From Bacteroidales bacterium 45-6 (lineage in GTDB: Bacteria; Bacteroidota; Bacteroidia; Bacteroidales; Dysgonomonadaceae): a stretch of 11,436 nt of DNA. Of the stretch, positions 1 to 6,504 are shown piece by piece; the stretch's first letter is position 1, and every line of letters begins with the position of its first letter. Made by a program: the position numbers and the translations under genes. The notes beneath the pieces were generated by a model. The model saw only the letters and a list, made by a program, of their open reading frames with translations, made no database searches and was not told the DNA's origin. The stretch lies in contig MKRS01000285.1 of NCBI GenBank assembly GCA_001897035.1, forward strand, positions 1-11,436. Reading direction: 5' to 3'.

Positions 1-1126
1 GGCCGACGACGGCATCGGTGTGGCGGCATCCTTGGCGATCCTTGCATCCGACGACATCGCGCACGGGCCGATAGAGGCTTTGTTCACCGTGGACGAGGAA
101 ACGGGGCTCACCGGGGCCAAGGCTTTGCAAAAGGACTTCCTTTCGGGCACCATTCTCTTAAACTTGGATTCGGAAGAAGAGGGCCAGCTTTACATCGGTT
201 GTGCGGGTGGAAAAGGGACAAAGATCACCTTCCATTACAAGCCGGAGCCTGCGCCACAGCATTATTATTGGTTCGACGTGGAAGTCAACGGGCTCAACGG
301 CGGGCATTCGGGTGGCGACATCGACAAGGGGCTTGGCAATGCCAACAAGATTTTGAACCGCTTCCTGTGGACGTTAGACAGAAAATACGGCTTGGCTCTG
401 GCGGAAATTTCTGGCGGAAACTTGCACAACGCCATTGCCCGGGAGGCTCATGCCAAGGTGGGCGTTCCTTTCGACAAAAAGGAATCGGTGATTGTGGAGC
501 TCAACCACTTTATCCCTGTCATCGAAGACGAACTTCGTCATGCCGATCCCAAAGTGAAGGTTTCGGTGCAATCGTCCGAAACACCTTCATCGGTCATCGA
601 TGCGGCAACCTCCAAGAACTTATTGAACGCCATTTATGCTTGTCCCCATGGTGTTATGGGCATGAGTTTCGACGTTCCGGGATTAGTGGAAACTTCCACC
701 AACCTGGCTTCCGTGAAGATGGGCGGAGACGACACGATCATCATCAATACAAGCCAGCGCAGCTCCACCGAATCGCTGAAAGACGACACGGCCAACAAGA
801 TAAATGCTGTGTTCACCTTGGCCGGAGCAGAAGTGGAACATGGGGATGGTTATCCGGGATGGAAACCCAATCCGAATTCCCCTATCCTGCATGTGGCAAC
901 GGAATCCTACCAGAGGTTGTTTGGTGTGGCTCCCGAAATCAAGGCCATCCATGCCGGTCTGGAGTGCGGCTTGTTTCTCGACAAATATCCTTATTTGGAT
1001 ATGGTTTCGTGCGGCCCGACTGTTACCGGAGCGCATTCGCCCGATGAAAAAATAGAGATTGCGTCGGTGGACAAGTGGTGGAGGTTCATCCTGGACATTT
1101 TGAAAAATATTCCTGAAAAGAAATAA
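1..1126 (+). CDS. pepD: Aminoacyl-histidine dipeptidase (PepD, M20 family), 5' truncated
   Basis: Cytosolic di-zinc peptidase of the M20 family that cleaves Xaa-His dipeptides such as carnosine and other short peptides. The window edge removes the N-terminus; the reading frame is open from base 2 and ends at TAA 1124-1126. Visible motifs follow the PepD order: ADDGIG at the very start (the Asp that bridges the two metals), DEETGLTGA at about 92-118 (adjacent Glu residues, the catalytic base and a metal ligand), NLDSEEEG at about 164-187 (Asp ligand), GGHSGGDIDKG near 300-330 in the inserted dimerisation or lid domain, and GAHSPDEKIEI near 1030-1060 (C-terminal His ligand). A full PepD is about 480-500 residues, so roughly the first quarter is missing. 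It is followed by a hairpin and seems to be transcribed separately from the next gene. The family call is firm; the exact substrate is inferred. Confidence 0.95.
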   Translation, partial: ADDGIGVAASLAILASDDIAHGPIEALFTVDEETGLTGAKALQKDFLSGTILLNLDSEEEGQLYIGCAGGKGTKITFHYKPEPAPQHYYWFDVEVNGLNGGHSGGDIDKGLGNANKILNRFLWTLDRKYGLALAEISGGNLHNAIAREAHAKVGVPFDKKESVIVELNHFIPVIEDELRHADPKVKVSVQSSETPSSVIDAATSKNLLNAIYACPHGVMGMSFDVPGLVETSTNLASVKMGGDDTIIINTSQRSSTESLKDDTANKINAVFTLAGAEVEHGDGYPGWKPNPNSPILHVATESYQRLFGVAPEIKAIHAGLECGLFLDKYPYLDMVSCGPTVTGAHSPDEKIEIASVDKWWRFILDILKNIPEKK

Positions 1127-1155
1127 TTCGGTGCGGAAACCGTTTTATAAAATAA

Positions 1156-1208
1156 CGAGCAACTGGCAGATAAAGCATAAATGAATTCTCGCCGGTTGCT
1201 CGTTTCAT
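1156..1208 (+). terminator. Hairpin after pepD, possible terminator or leader hairpin of the next gene
   Basis: Inverted repeat CGAGCAACTGGC (1156-1167) and GCCGGTTGCTCG (1191-1202) forms a 12-bp stem with one G-T wobble and a 23-nt loop. It is followed by TTT and mixed A/T rather than a long U tract, so it is a weak intrinsic terminator at best. The ATG at 1181 lies in the loop, which argues that it is not the true start of the downstream oxidoreductase gene. Confidence 0.5.
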
Positions 1209-1225
1209 TATTAAACGAAAAGAGT

Positions 1226-1903
1226 ATGAGCAAGATAAAAGTTGAGATTTGGTCGGACATTGCTTGTCCGTATTGTTATATTGGAAAACGCAAGTTTGAG
1301 AAAGCCTTAGAACAGTTTCCCCGGGCAAACGACGTGGAGGTGATTTGGCGCAGCTACGAACTCAATCCCGATCTGCCCAAGGGAACACACTCCGAAATTG
1401 GGAAAAATGCCCATTACAATAGCAATAGCAACAAGAAGTTGCAAGCCTTGGCTGCGGAAGTGGGGCTCGAATACAACCTCGACAAGCTTGTTTATGCCAA
1501 CACATCCGATGCCCTGCGCCTCGTGAAGCTGGCCAAGGAAAAAGGGCTGGCGACAGAAGCCGAGGAAGTTCTTTTCAAAGCCTATTTCACGGATGGCAAA
1601 AACGTAAGCAGCCGGCAAATGCTGATCGAAGCTGGAACTTCCATCGGACTCGATAAGGCTGAAATAGAGGAGTTGCTGGATAGCGAACGTTTCCTGCAAG
1701 AGATAAAAGACGATATTGCATACAGCGAAAACGTGCTGAATCTGGAGTATATCCCGTTCTATCAAATCGATGGAAAAGTTACGATCGAAGGATCGCTTGC
1801 CATCGATGAATATGTGAAAGCATTGGAAGCGGCGGTGAGTGGGAATGACGATGCCACGAGTTTCAGCGGGCAATCCTGCTCCATCGACGGGGTTTGCAGT
1901 TGA
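1226..1903 (+). CDS. DsbA family oxidoreductase, FrnE-like
   Basis: Thioredoxin-fold thiol-disulfide oxidoreductase of the DsbA/FrnE class, 225 residues. The start at ATG 1226 (MSKIKVEIWSD) is preferred over an upstream in-frame ATG at 1181 because the upstream one lies in a hairpin loop, the family begins with this first beta strand, and an AG-rich AAAAGAG sits just upstream. The active site CPYC is at residues 14-17, followed by YIGK, the usual FrnE context. An all-alpha insert occupies the middle, and IPFYQIDG near residue 175 carries the probable cis-proline. A second cysteine pair, C218 and C224 in the tail SCSIDGVCS, is a feature I associate with FrnE-like proteins. No signal peptide, so it is predicted cytoplasmic. 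FrnE relatives are linked to redox stress or disulfide isomerisation; the partner here is unknown. The lipoprotein gene starts 20 nt later, so co-transcription is likely. Confidence 0.92.
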   Translation: MSKIKVEIWSDIACPYCYIGKRKFEKALEQFPRANDVEVIWRSYELNPDLPKGTHSEIGKNAHYNSNSNKKLQALAAEVGLEYNLDKLVYANTSDALRLVKLAKEKGLATEAEEVLFKAYFTDGKNVSSRQMLIEAGTSIGLDKAEIEELLDSERFLQEIKDDIAYSENVLNLEYIPFYQIDGKVTIEGSLAIDEYVKALEAAVSGNDDATSFSGQSCSIDGVCS

Positions 1904-1923
1904 ATGATAATGTAAAAAGTAGG

Positions 1924-3441
1924 ATGATGAATGATAAAGTCACTGAATCAGTGGGGCGCTCGATCACGTGGTCGCATGGTCGCTCGATCACTCGATCACT
2001 TGTTCACTGTTATATTCTCTTGGTGATTCTTGCGGGATGCGTGTTGTTTTCGTGCAAAGACGATAACGACGTGATTTCGACCAATAGTTCCATCAAACTG
2101 GCTTTTTCGAAAGACACAGTTCGGTTCGACACCGTGTTCACCACCATCAAAACTGCAACCAAGCGCATATTGATCCACAACGAGGATAAAAACGCAATCA
2201 ACATCGAATCCATCCAATTGATGGGAGGGCGAGGTAGCTTTTTCCGGATCAATGTGGACGGATATTCAGGGGATCAAACCAATGTTCACCTCAGAGGCCA
2301 AGACAGCATGTATATGTTTGTCGAATTGACCGTTGATCCGCAGAACCGTGACAATCCTGTATTCATAGAAGATTCTATCCGCTTCGTCACTAACGGAAAC
2401 ACCCAGTATTTGCGCCTCGAAGCCTACGGCCAGGACGTGTATATCTGGAACAAAAAGACCCTTGCCAAGGACACCACCATTCTCGGTGAACGTCCTTTGC
2501 TCATCTATGACACCTTGACGATTGGCTCCCAAGCCCACGTCACGATGAACCCAGGCACGAAACTCTTTTTCCACAAAGGGGCCAGTGTGTATGTCAAAGG
2601 GCAGCTGTCCGCTGTTGGGTCTATCGACAATCCGGTCGTGTTTAGAGGAGATAGAACCGACAGGCTGTTTTCCGATGTGCTGTACGACAATGGCGTGACT
2701 GGACAATGGAACGGCATCACGGTGGACTCGCTCAGTTTCAACAATGTGTTTGAAAATGTGAGGGTCCGGAACTCTTTCCACGGCATCCTCTTCAAGCAAT
2801 CGCTGCCGCAACAAAAAAAGGCGACCCTCACCAATGTGATTGTGCACAATGTGAACGAAAACGGGGTGACTGCCACCAACTGCATTATCGACTTCCTTAA
2901 TTGCCAGATTTCCAATGCCAAGCAAATGTGCGTGCAGTTGGTTGGTGGGCAATACACTTTCCTGCATTGCACCATTGCAAATTATTTTAATGCCGTCAAC
3001 GAATCCCGGGCTTCGGGGTCAAAAGCACTGTACATCAGCAATATTTTCAATAAATCTGTTTTGCCTTTGGACAGGTGCGATTTTACCAATTGCATCATAT
3101 CCGGGTCGAACAATTCCGATGTTGAGCTATCCAACAAGCTGAACGGAAATGCACAAACTCCGTTCAATCATTTGTTTACAAATTGTTTGATTCGGGTGAA
3201 CGGAAGTGACGATCAAAATTTCGTGGATACTATCTGGAATAAAGATCCAAAATTTGCAAACTTAAACACAAACGGGGACTACGTATATAGCTTCGAACTG
3301 GATTCTACCTCGGTGGCGGTGAATGCTGCTGCACGAGCCTATTCCACAAGTCTGCTGCTCGACTTGAAAGGTGTGTCGCGGCTAAGCGACGATGGTCCCG
3401 ACATCGGATGTTATGAATGGAAAAAGAAATCTACTAAGTAA
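1924..3441 (+). CDS. Predicted surface lipoprotein with right-handed parallel beta-helix
   Basis: Secreted lipoprotein of about 505 residues. The start is chosen at ATG 1924 (ATG 1927 is equally possible); a TTG at 1894 would overlap the previous gene. A long, Arg/His-containing leader encoded by repeat DNA precedes the hydrophobic stretch YILLVILAGCVLF. There are two possible lipobox cysteines, LAGC (C at 2038) and LFSC (C at 2053); the second gives a normal hydrophobic core length and is followed by KDDND, matching the K-(D/E)2 lipoprotein surface-export signature described in Bacteroidota. Next come a beta-sandwich-like region (from IKLAFSKDTVRFDTVF), then beta-helix rungs rich in Asn and short strands (TLTNVIVHNVNENGVTATNC, IIDFLNCQISNA), ending with DGPDIGCYEW, the usual tail of choice-of-anchor Q beta-helix proteins. 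No catalytic motif is visible; binding of or action on a polysaccharide is possible but unproven. The gene overlaps the next by about 29 nt. Confidence 0.85.
   Translation: MMNDKVTESVGRSITWSHGRSITRSLVHCYILLVILAGCVLFSCKDDNDVISTNSSIKLAFSKDTVRFDTVFTTIKTATKRILIHNEDKNAINIESIQLMGGRGSFFRINVDGYSGDQTNVHLRGQDSMYMFVELTVDPQNRDNPVFIEDSIRFVTNGNTQYLRLEAYGQDVYIWNKKTLAKDTTILGERPLLIYDTLTIGSQAHVTMNPGTKLFFHKGASVYVKGQLSAVGSIDNPVVFRGDRTDRLFSDVLYDNGVTGQWNGITVDSLSFNNVFENVRVRNSFHGILFKQSLPQQKKATLTNVIVHNVNENGVTATNCIIDFLNCQISNAKQMCVQLVGGQYTFLHCTIANYFNAVNESRASGSKALYISNIFNKSVLPLDRCDFTNCIISGSNNSDVELSNKLNGNAQTPFNHLFTNCLIRVNGSDDQNFVDTIWNKDPKFANLNTNGDYVYSFELDSTSVAVNAAARAYSTSLLLDLKGVSRLSDDGPDIGCYEWKKKSTK
1956..2007 (+). repeat. 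Short interspersed repeat units inside the lipoprotein signal-peptide coding region
   Basis: CGCTCGATCAC occurs at 1957-1967 and 1981-1991 (24-bp period), and TCGATCAC recurs directly at 1992-1999. GGTCGC also occurs twice in between (1970-1975 and 1978-1983). The translated result repeats GRSIT. This looks like intergenic repeat DNA that became part of a coding sequence. Confidence 0.6.
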
Positions 3442-4471
3442 GTGGGGGCTTTTATTTATCATTTTCTCCACATCGTCGTCTTGTGCATTTCTCCATGCGC
3501 AGGATAGGTTTCGCGTAGCCTCCTACAACGTCGAAAACCTTTTCGACACAAAGGACAATCCAGAAAAGGACGACGACGAGTTTCTTCCCAAAGGGATGAT
3601 GAAGTGGAACGACTCCAAGTATTGGACAAAGCTCCGCAACATCACCCGCGTCATCACGGCCATAGGCGAAATGGAATCGCCCGCACTCGTCGGTTTGGTG
3701 GAAGTGGAGAACGACTCGGTGCTGCACGACCTCACCAAACGCTCTCCGCTAAGGGCGCAGAAATACGAATATATGTGTACCCATTCTCCCGATGTCAGGG
3801 GCGTGAATGTCGGCTTCCTTTACCAGCGCGACAAGTTCAAACTCTTGGGTAAAAACGAATACAGGGTGAACCCTCCGGAGAAAAACGGCCGGCCCACCCG
3901 GAATATCCTGCATGTGAGCGGACGGGTAATCAGCGGCGACACCTTGGATGTTTTCGTGTGTCATTTTCCTTCCCGGCGGGATGGTCAAATAGCTTCCGAA
4001 CCCTACCGTATGGCTGCGGCGAAGGTTTTAAAAACAAAAACGGACAGCCTTTTCGCTATCCGTTCGTCTGCAAATATCTTAATCATGGGCGATTTCAACG
4101 ATCAGCCCGCAGACAAGAGCTTGTCTGTCGTCCTGGGTGCGGGTTCAATGCTCGGTCAGAACATCTCGAAGCATCAATTGGTGAACACCTTTCTTCACCG
4201 TTTGGGCGAAAAGGACTTCGGTACCTACAAGTTTCAGGGAGAATGGGACTTGATCGACCAATTTATCGTCAGTGGCAACTTGCTTTCCGACTCTTCTTCC
4301 ATTTCACTGGTAAAAGATTCGCCCCGGATTTTTCATCCCGAATTCCTTCAGGAAAAGGACAGCGCCTATGGCGGATTCAAACCCTTCCGCACCAATTCGG
4401 GACCCAACTATCTTGGCGGATTCAGCGACCATTTTCCCATTGTTTTGGACTTGATTGTGAGAGAAGAATAA
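3413..4471 (+). CDS. Exported endonuclease/exonuclease/phosphatase (EEP) family protein
   Basis: Metal-dependent phosphohydrolase of the EEP (DNase I-like) superfamily, about 352 residues. An upstream in-frame ATG at 3392 also exists; 3413 (MNGKRNLLSKWG) is chosen because it gives a standard signal peptide, with a hydrophobic core LLFIIF and probable cleavage around LHA|QD near residues 29-30. Signature motifs are all present: ASYNVENLFD at 36-45 (Asn), GLVEVEN at 94-100 (metal-binding Glu), MGDFND at 225-230 (Asp and Asn), EWDLID at 277-282, and SDH at 338-340 (catalytic His). This is an intact active site. Whether it acts on nucleic acid, phospholipid or phosphoinositide-like substrates cannot be told; location is periplasmic or extracellular. 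It overlaps the end of the lipoprotein gene, so the two are translationally linked. It converges with the barrel gene 11 nt downstream, with no clear terminator between. Confidence 0.92.
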   Translation: MNGKRNLLSKWGLLFIIFSTSSSCAFLHAQDRFRVASYNVENLFDTKDNPEKDDDEFLPKGMMKWNDSKYWTKLRNITRVITAIGEMESPALVGLVEVENDSVLHDLTKRSPLRAQKYEYMCTHSPDVRGVNVGFLYQRDKFKLLGKNEYRVNPPEKNGRPTRNILHVSGRVISGDTLDVFVCHFPSRRDGQIASEPYRMAAAKVLKTKTDSLFAIRSSANILIMGDFNDQPADKSLSVVLGAGSMLGQNISKHQLVNTFLHRLGEKDFGTYKFQGEWDLIDQFIVSGNLLSDSSSISLVKDSPRIFHPEFLQEKDSAYGGFKPFRTNSGPNYLGGFSDHFPIVLDLIVREE

Positions 4472-4482
4472 GTTCCCCTTGC

Positions 4483-5073
4483 TCAAAAAGCCAAGCCGAA
4501 AGTCAGGCGAAACGTGCTGTTTTTTGCTGAAAAACCGGAAGACTTGTAATCGGGAGTGAATCCATACTGGTAACCGCCTTCAACCTGGATGTGTTTGAAA
4601 AATTCCAGCCCGAAATTAGCCTCACCTACTCCAATCACCTTTTGTGTGGCCTTGTCGTGGTTGCTGTACCCCTTCAGGTAGCCATTTCCATACGTTCGGA
4701 ATTGGACGGAGGGGCCGGCCAGCGCATACGCGTTCAGGAACGATGCAACCTTGCATTTGTACCCCAACTGTATCGGAATCTCAATATATTGGTTTGTTGT
4801 TTCGTTGTTGCCGTATCCTACCCCCCTTTTGGAAAAGTTTACGCCTCCCCTCAGGAAAAGATTTTCTAAACTCTCTTTTCTCATTTCGGCGAACGCCCCC
4901 CATGTGTATCCATGATAGGCGGTGAAATCATATTTGCTGCCGGTGTCGTCCTTCATGGAATATAAGTCCGAATAATTGAATCCGACTTTCGCCCCGAAGC
5001 GGAACGAATAATCCTGCGAATACGACAACGCGAAAACGAGGAAGAACGAAAGGGATAAAATAGTTTTTTTCAT
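4483..5073 (-). CDS. Small outer-membrane beta-barrel protein (porin-family/PorT-like)
   Basis: A 196-residue protein with a clear signal peptide, MKKTILSLSFFLVFALSYSQ, with cleavage expected near residues 19-20. The mature part alternates hydrophobic and polar residues and is rich in Gly and aromatics: YSFRFGAKVGFNYSDLY, LFLRGGVNFSKRGVGYG, YIEIPIQLGYKC, AYALAGPSVQFRTYG, IQVEGGYQYGF. It ends in FRLTFGLAF, a terminal strand with a C-terminal Phe as used by the BAM machinery. This pattern fits the outer-membrane beta-barrel domain typical of Bacteroidota, with about eight strands. Function is unknown: a structural or small transport role is possible, and PorT (T9SS assembly) is only a distant resemblance in type. 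It is transcribed leftward from a candidate promoter at 5135-5142. Confidence 0.87.
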   Translation of the reverse strand: MKKTILSLSFFLVFALSYSQDYSFRFGAKVGFNYSDLYSMKDDTGSKYDFTAYHGYTWGAFAEMRKESLENLFLRGGVNFSKRGVGYGNNETTNQYIEIPIQLGYKCKVASFLNAYALAGPSVQFRTYGNGYLKGYSNHDKATQKVIGVGEANFGLEFFKHIQVEGGYQYGFTPDYKSSGFSAKNSTFRLTFGLAF

Positions 5074-5134
5074 TTCATTAGTATTATTGAATATTACTTG
5101 TTGCTGTCTCTGTTTTTTGTTTCAATCTACCATG

Positions 5135-5142
5135 CAAAAATA
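5135..5142 (-). promoter_or_regulatory. Candidate -7 box for the barrel gene
   Basis: Read on the minus strand, TATTTTTG matches the Bacteroidota -7 consensus TAnnTTTG exactly. It would put the transcription start near 5128 and give a leader of about 55 nt. No good -33 TTTG is seen at the usual spacing. Confidence 0.45.
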
Positions 5143-5230
5143 AGCTATTTCACCCAAAAGCCGCTTTTTAATGCGAGATTTTGAGCTATTTTAGCAATAT
5201 TCCGAACGAGCCCTGTCTTTATAATCTGTC

Positions 5231-5270
5231 AGCAATTTGTTTCTAATCACAAACAAATTGCTCTTTTCTT
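5231..5270 (+). terminator. Orphan terminator-like hairpin
   Basis: Perfect 12-bp arms AGCAATTTGTTT (5231-5242) and AAACAAATTGCT (5251-5262) with an 8-nt loop, followed by CTTTTCTT. It has the shape of an intrinsic terminator for plus-strand transcription, yet no plus-strand gene ends upstream. It could end a small RNA, be a large operator palindrome, or be a mobile repeat remnant. Confidence 0.6.
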
Positions 5271-5426
5271 ATTGCTTATTTGGGAAAAGTTTCGTAGTTT
5301 TGGAATTTCGACAATAAAGATTGTTTATCGGCAAAATCCGCATCGCTTGTTACACAATGGATAGAGCATAATATAAATTTTTGGTTACATCTCTTTCCGA
5401 AAAGCTATTTGTAAAAACAAGCTTAT

Positions 5427-5434
5427 TACATTTG
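5427..5434 (+). promoter_or_regulatory. -7 promoter element for the first T9SS cargo gene
   Basis: TACATTTG is an exact match to TAnnTTTG. It lies 49 nt before the start codon and implies a short leader of about 43 nt. A TTTG at 5408-5411 is only 15 nt upstream, closer than the usual -33 spacing, so the -33 element is uncertain. Confidence 0.6.
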
Positions 5435-5483
5435 TAAGAATTAACGTCAGATTCGACATAAATTAATTAAACTTTTTACGATT

Positions 5484-6257
5484 ATGAGAAAATTTACACT
5501 TTTATTCCTTTTTGCAATTTGCGGCATTTTGGTTAATGCGCAGACAAATTTATTACAGAATCCAAGCTTAGAAAATTGGACAAGTGGGGTGCCTGACAGT
5601 TGGACTCTAACTACAGGGACAGGGACTATAACCCAGGAGCAGACGAAAGTGAAGGCTGGAAATAGTTCAATCAAAGTTGTAGCAACAGGTACTTATGGAT
5701 TGAGTCAAATGGTTGATTTGGTCGAAGGTAAGGCATACACTATCAGCTTTTCTTACTTTATCGAGGCTGGTGATGGAACGGATGCCCGAATTTGGACTAA
5801 CTTCATGAGCGGCGATGGGAAATACTGGACAATGTCCGTTACTGACTCTTTGAACTTAAAAGGACCTGGAGGAGGTTCCAAGTATTTTGCAGATGAAAAA
5901 GGTGTATGGAAAACCTATTCAGCGAGTGTTGTTGTGCCTACAGGGTATCCTAAATTATCGTTACTGGTGAGGTCTTATAACAAGTCAACTGTGTACTGGG
6001 ATGCTTTTTCTGTAGTTGAAGGTAATACTACGGGCATTAGCAATAATGTGAAAATATTTGCGCAACCATTTGTATCTGGAAATACCTTGATTGCAAAAGA
6101 CGCGGCAGAAGGCTCTGCTGCAACACTCTATGATGCAACGGGCAAAAAAATCAGAAATGTGATTATTGAAAATGGGCAAGCCTCGTTGGGAGGTTTATCA
6201 AAGGGATTCTACGTCGTGAAAATTGGAAATACAGCATCCAAGGTTCTTGTAAAATAA
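5484..6257 (+). CDS. T9SS type A sorting domain protein with carbohydrate-binding-like beta-sandwich
   Basis: A 257-residue secreted protein. The signal peptide MRKFTLLFLFAICGILVNAQ is followed by a galactose-binding-like beta-sandwich at about 21-178: it opens LLQNPSLENWTSGVPDSWTL, continues with KVKAGNSSIKVVATGTYGLSQMVDLVEGKAYTISFSY in short strands, and ends with KLSLLVRSYNKSTVYWDAF. This is the layout of CBM4/9-like modules. After a short linker, residues about 186-257 form a T9SS sorting domain, including ATLYDATGKKIRNV and the end GFYVVKIGNTASKVLVK. The protein is therefore expected to cross the outer membrane by type IX secretion and to be surface-attached or released after sorting-domain cleavage. 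There is no catalytic domain, so binding to a glycan or surface is the best guess. It has its own promoter and terminator, and codon use looks AT-richer than pepD and the receptor gene. Confidence 0.88.
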   Translation: MRKFTLLFLFAICGILVNAQTNLLQNPSLENWTSGVPDSWTLTTGTGTITQEQTKVKAGNSSIKVVATGTYGLSQMVDLVEGKAYTISFSYFIEAGDGTDARIWTNFMSGDGKYWTMSVTDSLNLKGPGGGSKYFADEKGVWKTYSASVVVPTGYPKLSLLVRSYNKSTVYWDAFSVVEGNTTGISNNVKIFAQPFVSGNTLIAKDAAEGSAATLYDATGKKIRNVIIENGQASLGGLSKGFYVVKIGNTASKVLVK

Positions 6258-6272
6258 TCCCTTCATAATTTT

Positions 6273-6313
6273 GAGTGAGGCTGATCTCCATCAGCTTCAC
6301 TTCTCTTATGTTT
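6273..6313 (+). terminator. Intrinsic terminator after first T9SS cargo gene
   Basis: GAGTGAGGCTGAT (6273-6285) pairs with ATCAGCTTCACTT (6290-6302), a 13-bp stem with two G-T wobbles and a CTCC loop, followed by a T-rich stretch (CTCTTATGTTTT). It lies 15 nt after the stop codon. Confidence 0.75.
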
Positions 6314-6438
6314 TGTGTCCTGCAAATCCCTCTACAGTCATCTCTTACAGATCTTTACACTCTCATCTATCTACTTTTTCATGTGTGAATTTTCTATGAC
6401 ATTTTGTCTTTTTCCAAAATGGAGACGGAATATGTTCG

Positions 6439-6446
6439 TATTTTTG
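6439..6446 (+). promoter_or_regulatory. -7 promoter element for the second T9SS cargo gene
   Basis: TATTTTTG matches TAnnTTTG and lies 58 nt before the chosen start codon, a layout close to that of the preceding gene. No TTTG is seen at normal -33 spacing. Confidence 0.5.
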
Positions 6447-6504
6447 AATTTCGTGACTCGAACTATCTTTTGAATTAAATATGTATCACTAAAATTTTAT
6501 GATT

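Larger units (their letters stand above)
5074..5483. other. 410-bp divergent intergenic region
   Basis: No convincing coding sequence on either strand. It holds a candidate promoter for the leftward barrel gene (5135-5142), a terminator-like hairpin (5231-5270), a second -7 element match TAGTTTTG at 5295-5302 with a TTG 20 nt upstream, a promoter for the rightward T9SS gene (5427-5434), and three copies of AGCTATTT (5143, 5184, 5403). The sequence is AT-rich throughout. Confidence 0.7.

Noticed and set aside
199..1047. 282-residue plus-strand frame overlapping pepD
   Set aside because: It overlaps a frame with full PepD metal-site motifs; its own translation is rich in Cys, Arg and His without any domain pattern.
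1894..1923. TTG start at 1894 for the lipoprotein
   Set aside because: It would overlap the oxidoreductase stop codon and make an already long leader longer; ATG 1924 or 1927 is more plausible.
1956..2007. CRISPR-like array
   Set aside because: The repeats are 8-11 bp, irregularly spaced, and inside an open reading frame; no cas genes are present.
2266..2967. 233-residue minus-strand frame opposite the beta-helix lipoprotein
   Set aside because: Shadow of a plus-strand gene with lipobox and beta-helix repeats; no signal, motif or start context of its own.
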